Of a stretch of DNA of 64,000 nt, positions 51,697-61,604 are shown piece by piece. The translations under genes and the position numbers were made by a program. Numbering within the stretch: the first letter of the stretch is position 1; each line of letters opens with the position of its first letter. The DNA is taken from assembly GCF_900102965.1 (NCBI RefSeq), contig NZ_FNGM01000004.1, positions 1-64,000 on the forward strand, given 5' to 3'. The stretch comes from Paenibacillus jilunlii. GTDB taxonomy: Bacteria > Bacillota > Bacilli > Paenibacillales > Paenibacillaceae. Below the pieces are notes generated by a model, which saw only the letters and a list, made by a program, of their open reading frames with translations, was not told the DNA's origin and did not search any database.

Positions 51697-53970
51697 ATGA
51701 AACCAAAGAAATTATCGATTACTTCTCTTATCATCGCTTGCTTGGTATTTATGCCGACCTTAATCTATTCTGCACAAGCAGAAGGAGCCAAGCAAGGCAG
51801 TGTCAGCGTGCCGGTGACAAGTGGCTTAACTGGATCGGCCAATAGTGCGAAGACCTTTTATCTTGATTTGCCTAGCGGAGTCACCAGTTCCGCGATAAAG
51901 ATGGGTACTCTCAAATACTCCGGAAACAATAGTGTCGTAGGAGCGATCAGCGTCGAGAACGGGAAAATCAAGGTCACGCTGAAAGGTAACTTGAAGGATG
52001 AGACATTTCCTGTTGTGGGGACTGATGGCGATCCTGGAAAATCATTTGTAACCAACCCAGGAAATTCAATCTGGCGGTATGCAGATGGACGCCGCTGGCA
52101 AATTAATAATTATGATGAATACAGAGACATCAATACGTTTTACAACGCAGCTGCAACTGATTTCAGTACACCCTCAACTAATCCACCAACTAAAAATGTA
52201 ACCACTAAATCTATTAACATTGTACTGCCCAATTCGGCAACATGGTTTCGAAAGGATAACACATTAGTTCCCTTTAGTTCTGTCAATGAATCCAGTATCA
52301 AAATGAAACTAGGAACGCTTTTAGATGGGGCTAAAGGGTCTGGTGGTCTCAAAAACGGGAAAGTCGTCATCACTTATGAAATTCCCACAGCAAACGTAAG
52401 ACCAGAACAAGTTTCGGATAATTTTGAAAAAGGACAGTGGGTAGAAGGACGTCTATACTTTGTTAATCAACCCTACTACTACGAAGCTCAAGCCAAACTC
52501 ACCTCCTACAGCTATGCCGGCACAGTCACCTTCGATTACTCCCCTCCCGACCAAGCTACGCTAAACGGAACGGCTACGCTGGAGAAGCCAAGCCCGAACC
52601 CGATCAAGCTGGAGGGCAGCAAAGTAGATGTGAAAATCAACGTCAAAGGGGAGCTATTAGGTTACACGGATTCCTCTAACATCGAGGAATGGGTGTTTTA
52701 CGCCAAGGAGAAGAATGGCACGAGCAAGGCCGATATGAAAAAAGAGTACAGCAAGCAACTTACCGCATCAAAGAGTTTTGACTTCTCAATCCCGGCCAGT
52801 CGGGTCGTCAATGATAATTTCAAGCAAGACTATACCACGACCGTCGTCATTCGATTTAAGAAGCCTGTGGTTACCAAGACCGGGACCATAACATCTCTGG
52901 AGCAGAGCATGGAAGTCTCTGCCGGTGTGTACAAGAAGGATAACCCAGTCAGCTATCCATCCGTACCCAGTACACCGACCAAGCCGGAAGGCAAGCCTCC
53001 TATCGCCCGCATCACCGCACCTAAGTACATCAAAGCCGGGGCTGACATGATGGTATACGGGGGGAATTCCTCCGATCCGGACGGATACATCACCGACTAT
53101 GGTTGGGGAACTCCTGGAGCAGAAGGCGGGATTGAAAATACGGCCAGAGGTTATGTCTGGTATACACGGGATAAGGTCGGAGAGACTTTTCCAATTACCC
53201 TGACCGTTGTTGATAATGACGGTATGACCGGAAGCACCAGCACAGAAGTGACGGTCATTGAGCCTAGGCCAGCGGCAGACCTCGAAATCAGCGGATCGCT
53301 TAAGCAGAACCGGAAAACCACATTGACCAACAGCAGTTCAAGTCCTACCCGGTTTCCGATTATTAAATCTAGGACGCAGGTCACGATTAGTGCAGTCAGC
53401 GGAGGCACGAATGCGGATATTAAGTACAGCGGCAGCTTGGCCGAGCTGGAGAGTAAAGATGTACTTTTTAGGAAACCAGGGAAATATAAGGCGACCATTC
53501 ACGTGGAGAATACGGCCGGGTATGCTTCAGACAAGGAGATTACCTTCGATATCGTTCCCGATGAATCCCCAGTTGCTTACTTTGCAATGCCTATAGGGGC
53601 CTATAGGGACCCGGCTAATGGAAATAAAGCAGTCATTTCTATTGATGATATGTCTTTTTCTTCGGACAAAGATAATATCATTAAACGGATTTGGGAATAT
53701 CGCTACGATTCTAATAACAACGGAGGTTTCACAGATGAGAGCTGGGTACAGTTCAGTGACGAAAACAAAACTCGCCTAAACTTGGAGCTGTATCAGGTGG
53801 GGAAGTATGAGGTACGTGTTACCGTCATTGAAGAGTTTGGCCAGCCGACGATTGAGGATTTTGTCACCGATGCCGATAGGCTGCGGACTGGCTCTGAGGC
53901 TACCCAGAATGTTATCGAGCGAATAGTCGAAGTAAATAACCGCCCACCTGAAGTAGATTGGGATTTTTAA
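51697..53970 (+). CDS. Secreted PKD-domain surface protein, 757 residues
   Basis: A signal peptide (SLIIACLVFMPTLIYSAQA) precedes a long beta-rich region. From about residue 430 there are PKD-type domains (PIARITAPKYIKAGADMMVY, SSDPDGYITDYGWG, FPITLTVVDNDGMTGSTS; later ESPVAYFAMP and YEVRVTVIEEFGQP). No sorting signal or S-layer domain is visible. It is likely an extracellular adhesin or filament-associated protein. It ends 19 bases before a related, larger gene. Confidence 0.78.
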   Translation: MKPKKLSITSLIIACLVFMPTLIYSAQAEGAKQGSVSVPVTSGLTGSANSAKTFYLDLPSGVTSSAIKMGTLKYSGNNSVVGAISVENGKIKVTLKGNLKDETFPVVGTDGDPGKSFVTNPGNSIWRYADGRRWQINNYDEYRDINTFYNAAATDFSTPSTNPPTKNVTTKSINIVLPNSATWFRKDNTLVPFSSVNESSIKMKLGTLLDGAKGSGGLKNGKVVITYEIPTANVRPEQVSDNFEKGQWVEGRLYFVNQPYYYEAQAKLTSYSYAGTVTFDYSPPDQATLNGTATLEKPSPNPIKLEGSKVDVKINVKGELLGYTDSSNIEEWVFYAKEKNGTSKADMKKEYSKQLTASKSFDFSIPASRVVNDNFKQDYTTTVVIRFKKPVVTKTGTITSLEQSMEVSAGVYKKDNPVSYPSVPSTPTKPEGKPPIARITAPKYIKAGADMMVYGGNSSDPDGYITDYGWGTPGAEGGIENTARGYVWYTRDKVGETFPITLTVVDNDGMTGSTSTEVTVIEPRPAADLEISGSLKQNRKTTLTNSSSSPTRFPIIKSRTQVTISAVSGGTNADIKYSGSLAELESKDVLFRKPGKYKATIHVENTAGYASDKEITFDIVPDESPVAYFAMPIGAYRDPANGNKAVISIDDMSFSSDKDNIIKRIWEYRYDSNNNGGFTDESWVQFSDENKTRLNLELYQVGKYEVRVTVIEEFGQPTIEDFVTDADRLRTGSEATQNVIERIVEVNNRPPEVDWDF

Positions 53971-53989
53971 GTGGAGAAAGGAAAGACAT

Positions 53990-56900
53990 ATGAAACGTTT
54001 GTTTAAGGAAAGCATCATTTTATTTTTTTGTTTTGCTTTACTCCTTCCTTTCTTGCCACGACCAGCATTAGAGGGGGTAGGACTCGGAACAGTCGCGCAG
54101 GCGGCAGAGGACGACATCATTTACTATCGGGATATCACCTTTGAAGCCGGACAAGGGGGGCACGGAAACCAGGATGATGCAATCACTTTAGACTTTCCAG
54201 CCCTCAAGGTTATCAATATTAAATACAATAAAACCACTAAAAGATTGACCTATGATATTGCACCTGGAGCCAACATGCGGGTCCATTTGAACAGCAGTTA
54301 TGGTACAGAACGAATTATGACCAAGATGTGCTCTTCTATCTATACCAAGAAGGGGTATGAATACGAAAAAATGGATCAGTATGGGGCAGATGAGTCCTGG
54401 TTTTGTCGTGAAACCCCATACTCTTCCTACTATGATCGTTATTGGCCAGCGGATTTCGGAAACTTGTATAGTTTTGTCCCTTATGAGGAGCGGTATAAAC
54501 CTTATGTTGACTTTGATTTATCTAACATAAGAGAGAAGATGAAAGTAACTGCACCGAACGTATACTTTCAAGGTTCTAATGACATTGAAGAACAAGACAT
54601 ACGTCCAGGATTAGCTGGAGATCCGGAATTGTTCAGAATTAGAATAGTTGTTCATACAGACTTTCTTGCGGGGGACCCTTACGGGGTCGGCTATACACCG
54701 GCCTACTGGACTCCATATATGACAAGGACGGTTGAACTCATACCCAATCATCCACCTTCTTTATCCGTGGGTACACCTAATGGAATAACGTTAGTCAATG
54801 CTCCCAATTTGAGCGGAGTCAATATTGAGGGATATGTCAGTGATCCGGATAACGAAGATGTAACGGTAACCGCTGAAATACCCAATGTCTTATACAAGAA
54901 GACCGTTGTACCTCAAGCCAGGTTATCGAAAACTTTCAGTATACCGATAGACGCGATTCAAGATTCTTTGCCGCCAGGGACGTACACAATGAATATCACG
55001 GCATCCGACCCCTCTGGAATGACAGCAAAGGCATCGCTCACGATTAATGTTAAACAGCAAATGAGAAACAAGTCCTTTGTACTCGTTAATACACCTGTAG
55101 AAACGAAAACGAAGTTCTTTGACTCCGAGGGTGATGCTAAACATGGGGAGCGCTACAGATTCGATCATGATCCGTACTTTTTTGATAATTCCATGGGTAT
55201 CATCGGAGATTCCGGGTTGTGGCGCAGTTCTGTCTACTCTTCCTTCCCCTATAGCGGAGTGTACGTGGCTACTTTTCAGGGCCGGGACAACCCCAAAAAC
55301 GACGACCGGTTCGACGTTTACCGGAAATGGAGCCGGGACAATTTGTCATCAATGACGTTCCATGTCCACCGCAAACCGATTGCCTTGTTCAGCGCCAAGC
55401 TGATGGGCGGAATGTTGCAGATAACCGACAGCTCTTACGATTTAGATCATATTACTGCATCTAATAAAGGGCTGATGGACTGGCAATGGCAGTATAAGAA
55501 GACAGAAGGGCAAGTCTGGACGGATGGGTTTCCTCCGGCGCAGCTGCCGAGCAGTGACCAGTATGATATTCGCTTAAGGGTGAGAGACGTAGATGGTGAA
55601 AATGGGGCTGGTGTGTGGAGCGATTGGTCGAAGCAAACCGTTGGAGCGGCCTTTAACTTACCCCCGGTAGCACTCTTTACCTTGGAGCCGAGCATCGTGT
55701 CTTACCGAAAAGCCACAAGCATTATAGACAAGTCCTTTGATCCGGATAATGATCCGCTCGATGTGTATTACTGGATTGTAAATAAGGATGGTTGGCAGCA
55801 GGTATGGAGTCATTGGGGCGGTGCTAACACACCTCCGAACATCGCCGCATACGGAGTCGGGACATATCAGTTGACCTTACAGGTCCATGATAACCGCGGA
55901 CTTTGGTCGGAACCGTATACACAAACCGTGAAAGTGATTAATCATCCCCCTGCAGCGGCCTTTAGCATGCCAACGGAAGTGTACCGGGATACACTCATCG
56001 CGATGGAGAATATGACACCTGATCCGGACGAAGACGGCGATGTATTGAGCTACGGTTGGAACGCAAGAATAAATAACAGCCCATATTATTATTCCGGAGG
56101 TAACCGAAATCAGGTGATGACCATCCGGGACTTGATTACACGCAGTGGAATATCACAGCAGCAAGCCATATCGGATGGCTGGGAAATGCGTCTGACAGCT
56201 TCAGATGGAACACTTTCCTCTAATGCAACTAGAAATTTTACTGTTTTAAACCATGTTCCTACAGCAGCCATTAACGGGCCTGCGACGGTATATCAGTTCG
56301 ACACGAAGCAGTACACATCGTCTGATAATGATGGAGATCCATGCGACATGGCCAGTCTTCAATATTTTTGGAAGGTGACGGATAGTGACGGGGCCACCAA
56401 ATTATACAAGACCCCCAACATCGAAATCAGTTTCCCGAATTCGGGTATTTACACCCTGGAGCATTGGGCCGTGGACCAGATCGGGGCCAAGTCGAACATC
56501 GACACGCTAAAGGTCAACGTTATGAAGAACCTGGCTCCATCAATGACGATAACTTCACCTGATGGCACATCGGAGAACCCTTCCGTGCTAGATGCTGAGA
56601 AGCAAGGAGATCCGTTGGTAGAGTGGACATACTCCGATCCGGAGAATGACCCGCAGGAAAAGTACCGGCTGGAGTTTTTTACAAAGGAAGGTATATTGGA
56701 AAAAAGCGTGGAGATTGCAGATAACACCGGCTTGATCCGCCAGTATCAAGTCCCTAACCCAACGTTTAATCGCTTCGAATATTTCACTGTATTGGGGCGG
56801 ACATATTCTAAAGGTTCCTGGTCCGAGATTTCGAATGAAAAAATGTTCATCATTGATAACCCGCCAAAGCCTGGATTCACCTTAATCACCGACACCGGAA

Positions 56901-57874
56901 AGGATGCCACAAAGGTACCGATCTATCGGACGGATATTCTCAACATCAAAAGCACGGCTACAGATTTAGATGAGCCGAAAGGAGATACTATCAGCTATAA
57001 GTATACGCTTAAACCTGAAAACGGAACGGAAGGACTCGCCAGCACCCAGGGTGATTTCACGAAGAAATTTGCTTCTAATGGACTTTTTACGTATCGTCAA
57101 GTCGTTACGGATTCGCTAGGGCTCTTCCGTGAGATTACACATAGCCTCACGGTTGTAAACCGTCTCCCGAAAGTGAATATCACGTATCCGACTAGCGATA
57201 ACCAGGCCAAGCCAACCATTGTCAGTACGCTTAAGCCGATCATCAAGTGGGATTACCAGGATGATGACGGCGACCTGCAGCAGCGCTATAAAGTACGCAT
57301 TATCAATTTGGCCACAGGCGCAGTAAAGGTGCAGTCAGGTGAACAGGTGTCCAGTGCTAAGCAGTGGCAGGTGCCCGCTGGAGCGCTTGCAGAGTATGAA
57401 AAGTATGCGGTAGAGGTTGAGGTTTTTGACGGCTTTGACTGGAGCGCGATTTCTCTGCGGAAATATTTTATGGTCAATCTGTTAACGGTAAAGGGCGGAG
57501 TCAAGCACACCGAGGAGTGGAACGCTAACCGCCAAGCCTTTAATCTGAAACAAAGCGGAGATCCGGAAAGTCCGCGCGCTTATAACGTGTATTGGGCAGG
57601 AGAAGCCTTTGTGCTGCAAGCGAAGACAACCGGTCTTCCAGATACAGTTCAGGTAACGATGACGGGCGGGTATACAACGCAACTCACCCCGGCCAATAGC
57701 GACAAGCTCATTTGGGATGGACAACTCTCTGATCCTTCTTTTGAGAAATTACCAAATGGGCCGGTTACGTTCACCTTTACGGCTACAAATGAGTATCAAA
57801 CAAAGGTAGATACGGTGACAGTGGTCATTTCTGAAGATTGGACGGAGTATTTCCGTAGTCATAGAATAAAGTGA
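53990..57874 (+). CDS. Giant secreted PKD-domain surface protein, 1294 residues
   Basis: ATG 53990 follows GAGAAAGGAAAG. A signal peptide (SIILFFCFALLLPFLPRP, cut near AQA-AED) is followed by a unique N-terminal region with four cysteines (around KMCSSI and FCRET) and then at least six PKD-like repeats (PPVALFTLEPSIVSYRKATS, PPAAAFSMPTEVYRDT, VPTAAINGPATVYQFDTKQY). No anchor motif is seen at the C-terminus. It shares domain style and operon with the previous gene. Confidence 0.8.
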   Translation: MKRLFKESIILFFCFALLLPFLPRPALEGVGLGTVAQAAEDDIIYYRDITFEAGQGGHGNQDDAITLDFPALKVINIKYNKTTKRLTYDIAPGANMRVHLNSSYGTERIMTKMCSSIYTKKGYEYEKMDQYGADESWFCRETPYSSYYDRYWPADFGNLYSFVPYEERYKPYVDFDLSNIREKMKVTAPNVYFQGSNDIEEQDIRPGLAGDPELFRIRIVVHTDFLAGDPYGVGYTPAYWTPYMTRTVELIPNHPPSLSVGTPNGITLVNAPNLSGVNIEGYVSDPDNEDVTVTAEIPNVLYKKTVVPQARLSKTFSIPIDAIQDSLPPGTYTMNITASDPSGMTAKASLTINVKQQMRNKSFVLVNTPVETKTKFFDSEGDAKHGERYRFDHDPYFFDNSMGIIGDSGLWRSSVYSSFPYSGVYVATFQGRDNPKNDDRFDVYRKWSRDNLSSMTFHVHRKPIALFSAKLMGGMLQITDSSYDLDHITASNKGLMDWQWQYKKTEGQVWTDGFPPAQLPSSDQYDIRLRVRDVDGENGAGVWSDWSKQTVGAAFNLPPVALFTLEPSIVSYRKATSIIDKSFDPDNDPLDVYYWIVNKDGWQQVWSHWGGANTPPNIAAYGVGTYQLTLQVHDNRGLWSEPYTQTVKVINHPPAAAFSMPTEVYRDTLIAMENMTPDPDEDGDVLSYGWNARINNSPYYYSGGNRNQVMTIRDLITRSGISQQQAISDGWEMRLTASDGTLSSNATRNFTVLNHVPTAAINGPATVYQFDTKQYTSSDNDGDPCDMASLQYFWKVTDSDGATKLYKTPNIEISFPNSGIYTLEHWAVDQIGAKSNIDTLKVNVMKNLAPSMTITSPDGTSENPSVLDAEKQGDPLVEWTYSDPENDPQEKYRLEFFTKEGILEKSVEIADNTGLIRQYQVPNPTFNRFEYFTVLGRTYSKGSWSEISNEKMFIIDNPPKPGFTLITDTGKDATKVPIYRTDILNIKSTATDLDEPKGDTISYKYTLKPENGTEGLASTQGDFTKKFASNGLFTYRQVVTDSLGLFREITHSLTVVNRLPKVNITYPTSDNQAKPTIVSTLKPIIKWDYQDDDGDLQQRYKVRIINLATGAVKVQSGEQVSSAKQWQVPAGALAEYEKYAVEVEVFDGFDWSAISLRKYFMVNLLTVKGGVKHTEEWNANRQAFNLKQSGDPESPRAYNVYWAGEAFVLQAKTTGLPDTVQVTMTGGYTTQLTPANSDKLIWDGQLSDPSFEKLPNGPVTFTFTATNEYQTKVDTVTVVISEDWTEYFRSHRIK

Positions 57875-57892
57875 AATGTGAGGGGAACGTAT

Positions 57893-57931
57893 AGCGGGTG
57901 GAGGGGCTTTAGACGACTCCCTCTACCCGCT
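57893..57931. terminator. Strong hairpin between convergent genes
   Basis: AGCGGGTGGAGGG pairs with CCCTCTACCCGCT (13 bp, one G-U) across 13 bases, overlapping the 3' end of the minus-strand gene. No T run is present on either side. Confidence 0.45.
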
Positions 57932-58553
57932 CTTCCTGCAGCCGCATCATCCGTGACGCAACGGAGGCCTGAACTGCAGATCCGGAATGATGAATACCTG
58001 AAGTATGGACTTTCTTTCCGTGCGCTCTGCGCATGTAATAGGAGAGCTTGCCGCTGAAGATTTTATGCGCGCGCAGTGATGAGGCGAAATCTTCGGGTGT
58101 TACAAAGCAGGAGGGCTTGGCAACGGGATGAACTGCAGATTTTTCGAATACAGAAGCGACAAAATGGGAGCAGAAATAGGCATCTTCCCGGTTGATTTCC
58201 ACATTGAGCAGAACACCAATTAAGCCTAACAGATGGTATTTGTAGCGGTCCTGCTGCTCCATCATGCCTTTCACATGGTTGTACATCTTTTCATATTCTG
58301 TTTTGCTCACACTGAGCTGATAGACAGCGCAGTCCGCACTGCTGTAAAAAGGGTGCACAAAATCCTCGCGGATCAGCCCCGCGGCAAAGGGGTTATATGC
58401 TTTTTTTCGTCCGAAGCTGTACACCTCACTCAGCTCCTTGTCAAAAGCAATCGAAGCGTGATTAAGTTCAGCTCTGGTAAACCATTTAATAATTCCGCTA
58501 AAAGCAGTGCCCGTTCCGGTAAGCACAACATAGATATTTCGATTTGCATTCAT
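57909..58553 (-). CDS. Permuted papain-like (YiiX/C92-type) cysteine hydrolase
   Basis: ATG 58553 follows AGAAAGGAA on the minus strand. The 214-residue protein has the N-terminal histidine in ELNHASIAF and the cysteine motif YFCSHFVASVFEKS at about residue 128, the circularly permuted NlpC/P60-like order. Such enzymes act on peptidoglycan, lipids or amides; the target is unknown. No signal peptide is seen, so it is probably cytoplasmic. Confidence 0.78.
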   Translation of the reverse strand: MNANRNIYVVLTGTGTAFSGIIKWFTRAELNHASIAFDKELSEVYSFGRKKAYNPFAAGLIREDFVHPFYSSADCAVYQLSVSKTEYEKMYNHVKGMMEQQDRYKYHLLGLIGVLLNVEINREDAYFCSHFVASVFEKSAVHPVAKPSCFVTPEDFASSLRAHKIFSGKLSYYMRRAHGKKVHTSGIHHSGSAVQASVASRMMRLQEERVEGVV

Positions 58554-59024
58554 CTTTGAGATTCCTTTCTGCTGGAAATGGTGTTAATCCGGTTAATCGC
58601 TTGCTTAAGTAATTCCATCTTACTGTATATTCCAGTGTTGTAAAACAAACTTTAGTCTTATTCAGTTACTGGACCAAAGGCTAAGCCGGAAACTGGTCCT
58701 ATGCACGTTGCAGGGATTATCAATGGGTTTTGAATGATTGGTATATTTTAAAGTACAGCGCTTTCTTTATATCTATCATACTCTACATTGGCTGAAGCGG
58801 CTTTTTCTTTTTCATAGAAACGGGCTGTTTTTTTGCTGCATTAAGGCTTGGCCCACTGCAAGGCCTCTGGGAAAATAAATGAATAGAAATGAATAGATTT
58901 GGCTGAAGCCGCAAAATATAAGCTGTTCGAACATAGGGTCTGTAAAAACAATTGGAATTGCTTCCACATTAGTGATACAATAATAGTCAAAATGACATTC
59001 TTGATTACGAGGAGGATTATTTTC
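58554..59024. other. Gene-free upstream region of tkt
   Basis: No supported gene. A TTGGAA-18-TACAAT pair at 58952-58981 is a possible tkt promoter. The phrase TGGCTGAAGC occurs at 58791 and again at 58901. Confidence 0.5.
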
Positions 59025-61073
59025 ATGACTGAACAGGCAAAAGAACAAGCAATCCATAAAGAAGAAAACTCCACTGTGGATAACCTGGCCATCACGACGA
59101 TCCGCACACTTGCCATTGATGCGATTGAAAAAGCGAATTCCGGCCACCCGGGAATGCCAATGGGTTCAGCTCCAATGGGGTATCAGCTGTTTGCGAAGAC
59201 TATGAATCATAATCCGGAACACCCGACTTGGGTCAACCGTGACCGCTTTGTGCTGTCCGCAGGACACGGTTCCATGCTGCTGTACAGCCTGCTGCACCTT
59301 AGCGGCTATGATCTGCCGATGGAAGAACTGAAGCAATTCCGCCAATGGGGCAGTCTGACGCCGGGACATCCGGAGTTCGGCCACACTGCAGGTGTTGATG
59401 CGACTACGGGTCCGCTTGGACAAGGTATCGGTATGGCAGTAGGGATGGCGATGGCTGAAGCTCAGCTCGGCGCTACCTATAATAAAGGCGGCCATAATGT
59501 AATTGACCACTATACGTACGCAATCTGCGGCGATGGCGATTTGATGGAAGGGATTTCCTCCGAGTCCGCTTCGCTTGCCGGTCATTTGAAGCTTGGCAAA
59601 CTGATTGTGCTCTACGATTCCAATGATATCTCGCTGGACGGCAAGCTGAACCTGGCGTTCTCCGAAAATGTAGCGAAACGTTTTGAAGCTTACGGCTGGC
59701 AGGTTCTGCGTGTGGAAGACGGCAACGACCTTCCGGCAATCAGCCAAGCGATTAGCGAGGCGCAGGCCGAGAGCGGCAAACCGACCTTGATCGAAGTGAA
59801 GACCGTCATCGGCTACGGCAGCCCGAACAAGCAAGGCAAAGGCGGCCACGGCGGTACTCACGGTTCCCCGCTGGGAGCAGATGAAGCGAAGCTGACGAAG
59901 GATTTTTACAAATGGGTATACGAAGAGAACTTCTATGTGCCAGATGAAGTCCGGGCACGTTTTGCTGAAGTGAAGGAAAAAGGCATTGCCGCCAACAAAG
60001 CATGGGATGAGAAATTCGCTGCTTACAAAAAAGCATACCCTGAGCTTGCGGCTCAGCTGGAAAAAGCCCTGAACGGCGAGCTTCCTGAAGGCTGGGATGC
60101 TAATCTTCCGTTCTACAAAGCCGAAGACAAAGCGGTTTCCACGCGTGTTGCTTCCGGTAATGCTCTGAACGGACTTACGGCAGGTGTTCCGCAGCTGGTG
60201 GGTGGTTCCGCCGACCTCGAAAGCTCGACAATGACCCATCTGAACGGTCTTGACCAGTTCACTCCGGATTCTTACGACGGCCGTAATATCTATTTCGGCG
60301 TCCGCGAGTTCGGTATGGCTGCGGCGATGAACGGGATTGCCCTGCACAGCGGCCTTAAGGTATTTGGCGGCACCTTCTTCGTATTCACCGACTACCTGCG
60401 TCCGGCGGTTCGACTGGCTTCGATTATGAAGCTGCCGGTAACCTACGTGCTGACACATGACAGTATCGCTGTCGGTGAAGACGGTCCTACCCATGAGCCA
60501 ATTGAGCAGCTTGCATCCCTGCGCATCATTCCAGGTCTTACGGTTATCCGTCCGGCTGACGGCAATGAAACCTCTGCAGCCTGGGCATATGCAATGGAAA
60601 ATACATCAAATCCGGTAGCGCTGGTGCTTACCCGCCAAAACCTGCCGATCCTGCAAGGCACCGTAGACGGAGTGCGCGACAACATCAAACGCGGCGGTTA
60701 TGTGGTTTCCGATTCCAAGAACGGTACACCGCAGGCGCAGATTATCGCAACAGGCTCTGAGGTTCAATTGGCCGTAAAAGCACAGGCCGCTCTTGCCGAA
60801 GAAGGCATCGATGTCCGTGTCATCAGCTTGCCGAGCTGGGATCTGTTCGAGAAACAGGATAAAGCTTACCGTGATTCCGTTATCCTCCCTGAGGTCAAAG
60901 CCCGTCTGGCTATCGAAATGGCGCAGACCTTCGGCTGGGAACGTTACACTGGCGATCAGGGCGATATTCTTGGCATTACAACCTTCGGTGCTTCTGCACC
61001 TGGCGATACGGTAATCAAAGAATACGGCTTTACCGTGGAAAATGTAGTCAGCCGCGTCAAAGCCCTGCTATAA
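59025..61073 (+). CDS. tkt: Transketolase
   Basis: ATG 59025 is about ten bases after GAGGAGG; the frame extends upstream without a site. The 682-residue product has the thiamine-diphosphate motif [20 protein letters not shown] read in parts, the N-terminal substrate motif [12 protein letters not shown], central [11 protein letters not shown], and C-terminal [18 protein letters not shown] and [20 protein letters not shown], split here. It moves two-carbon units between sugar phosphates in the pentose phosphate pathway. Confidence 0.97.
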   Translation: MTEQAKEQAIHKEENSTVDNLAITTIRTLAIDAIEKANSGHPGMPMGSAPMGYQLFAKTMNHNPEHPTWVNRDRFVLSAGHGSMLLYSLLHLSGYDLPMEELKQFRQWGSLTPGHPEFGHTAGVDATTGPLGQGIGMAVGMAMAEAQLGATYNKGGHNVIDHYTYAICGDGDLMEGISSESASLAGHLKLGKLIVLYDSNDISLDGKLNLAFSENVAKRFEAYGWQVLRVEDGNDLPAISQAISEAQAESGKPTLIEVKTVIGYGSPNKQGKGGHGGTHGSPLGADEAKLTKDFYKWVYEENFYVPDEVRARFAEVKEKGIAANKAWDEKFAAYKKAYPELAAQLEKALNGELPEGWDANLPFYKAEDKAVSTRVASGNALNGLTAGVPQLVGGSADLESSTMTHLNGLDQFTPDSYDGRNIYFGVREFGMAAAMNGIALHSGLKVFGGTFFVFTDYLRPAVRLASIMKLPVTYVLTHDSIAVGEDGPTHEPIEQLASLRIIPGLTVIRPADGNETSAAWAYAMENTSNPVALVLTRQNLPILQGTVDGVRDNIKRGGYVVSDSKNGTPQAQIIATGSEVQLAVKAQAALAEEGIDVRVISLPSWDLFEKQDKAYRDSVILPEVKARLAIEMAQTFGWERYTGDQGDILGITTFGASAPGDTVIKEYGFTVENVVSRVKALL

Positions 61074-61107
61074 TAGACGGATTAAGGACAAAGGGGAGAA
61101 TAAGCAG

Positions 61108-61425
61108 ATGAGTCAGTTCACCAACGCAACAATTCAAAAAGCAGCTAATATTTATTACGATGGAAAAGTTACCAGCCGCACGGTTACTTTGCAGGATGGC
61201 ACTAAGGTGACACTTGGCATCATGCTGCCTGGAGTATATGAGTTCGGTACGGAAGGTCCCGAGACGATGGAAATTCTGTCCGGCGAGCTGAAAGTACTGC
61301 TTCCCGGTACAGATGTGTGGAAAGACATCAAAGGCACAGATACCTTCCACGTTCCCGGCAACTCCAAGTTTGCGCTGGAAGTCTTTGCATTAACTGATTA
61401 TTGCTGTTCTTACCCGGTTTTGTAA
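61108..61425 (+). CDS. ppnP: Pyrimidine/purine nucleoside phosphorylase PpnP
   Basis: The ATG follows AAAGGGGAG. The 105-residue cupin reads FTNATIQKAANIYYDGKVTS, LGIMLPGVYEFGTEGPETME, FHVPGNSKFALEV, matching PpnP (YaiE) over its length. It splits nucleosides with phosphate; the gene follows tkt, and ribose-1-phosphate could feed the pentose pathway (inference). Confidence 0.92.
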   Translation: MSQFTNATIQKAANIYYDGKVTSRTVTLQDGTKVTLGIMLPGVYEFGTEGPETMEILSGELKVLLPGTDVWKDIKGTDTFHVPGNSKFALEVFALTDYCCSYPVL

Positions 61426-61448
61426 TTGAATCTATAGGATGAAGTGAT

Positions 61449-61484
61449 GTCCCGGCAGCTTCGGTTGCCGGGGCACTTTTTTTT
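61449..61484 (+). terminator. Terminator after tkt-ppnP
   Basis: GTCCCGGCA pairs with TGCCGGGGC, followed by AC and T8. Confidence 0.88.
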
Positions 61485-61604
61485 GTTTACATAGATGAAT
61501 CTACCAATTATTAATATTGACGGCTTAAGTTACCTTCTCATATACTTCCACTAGCTACTAGAGAGATTAACTCTTCTCAGTCAGATTGAATGGGGGATGG
61601 GAAT

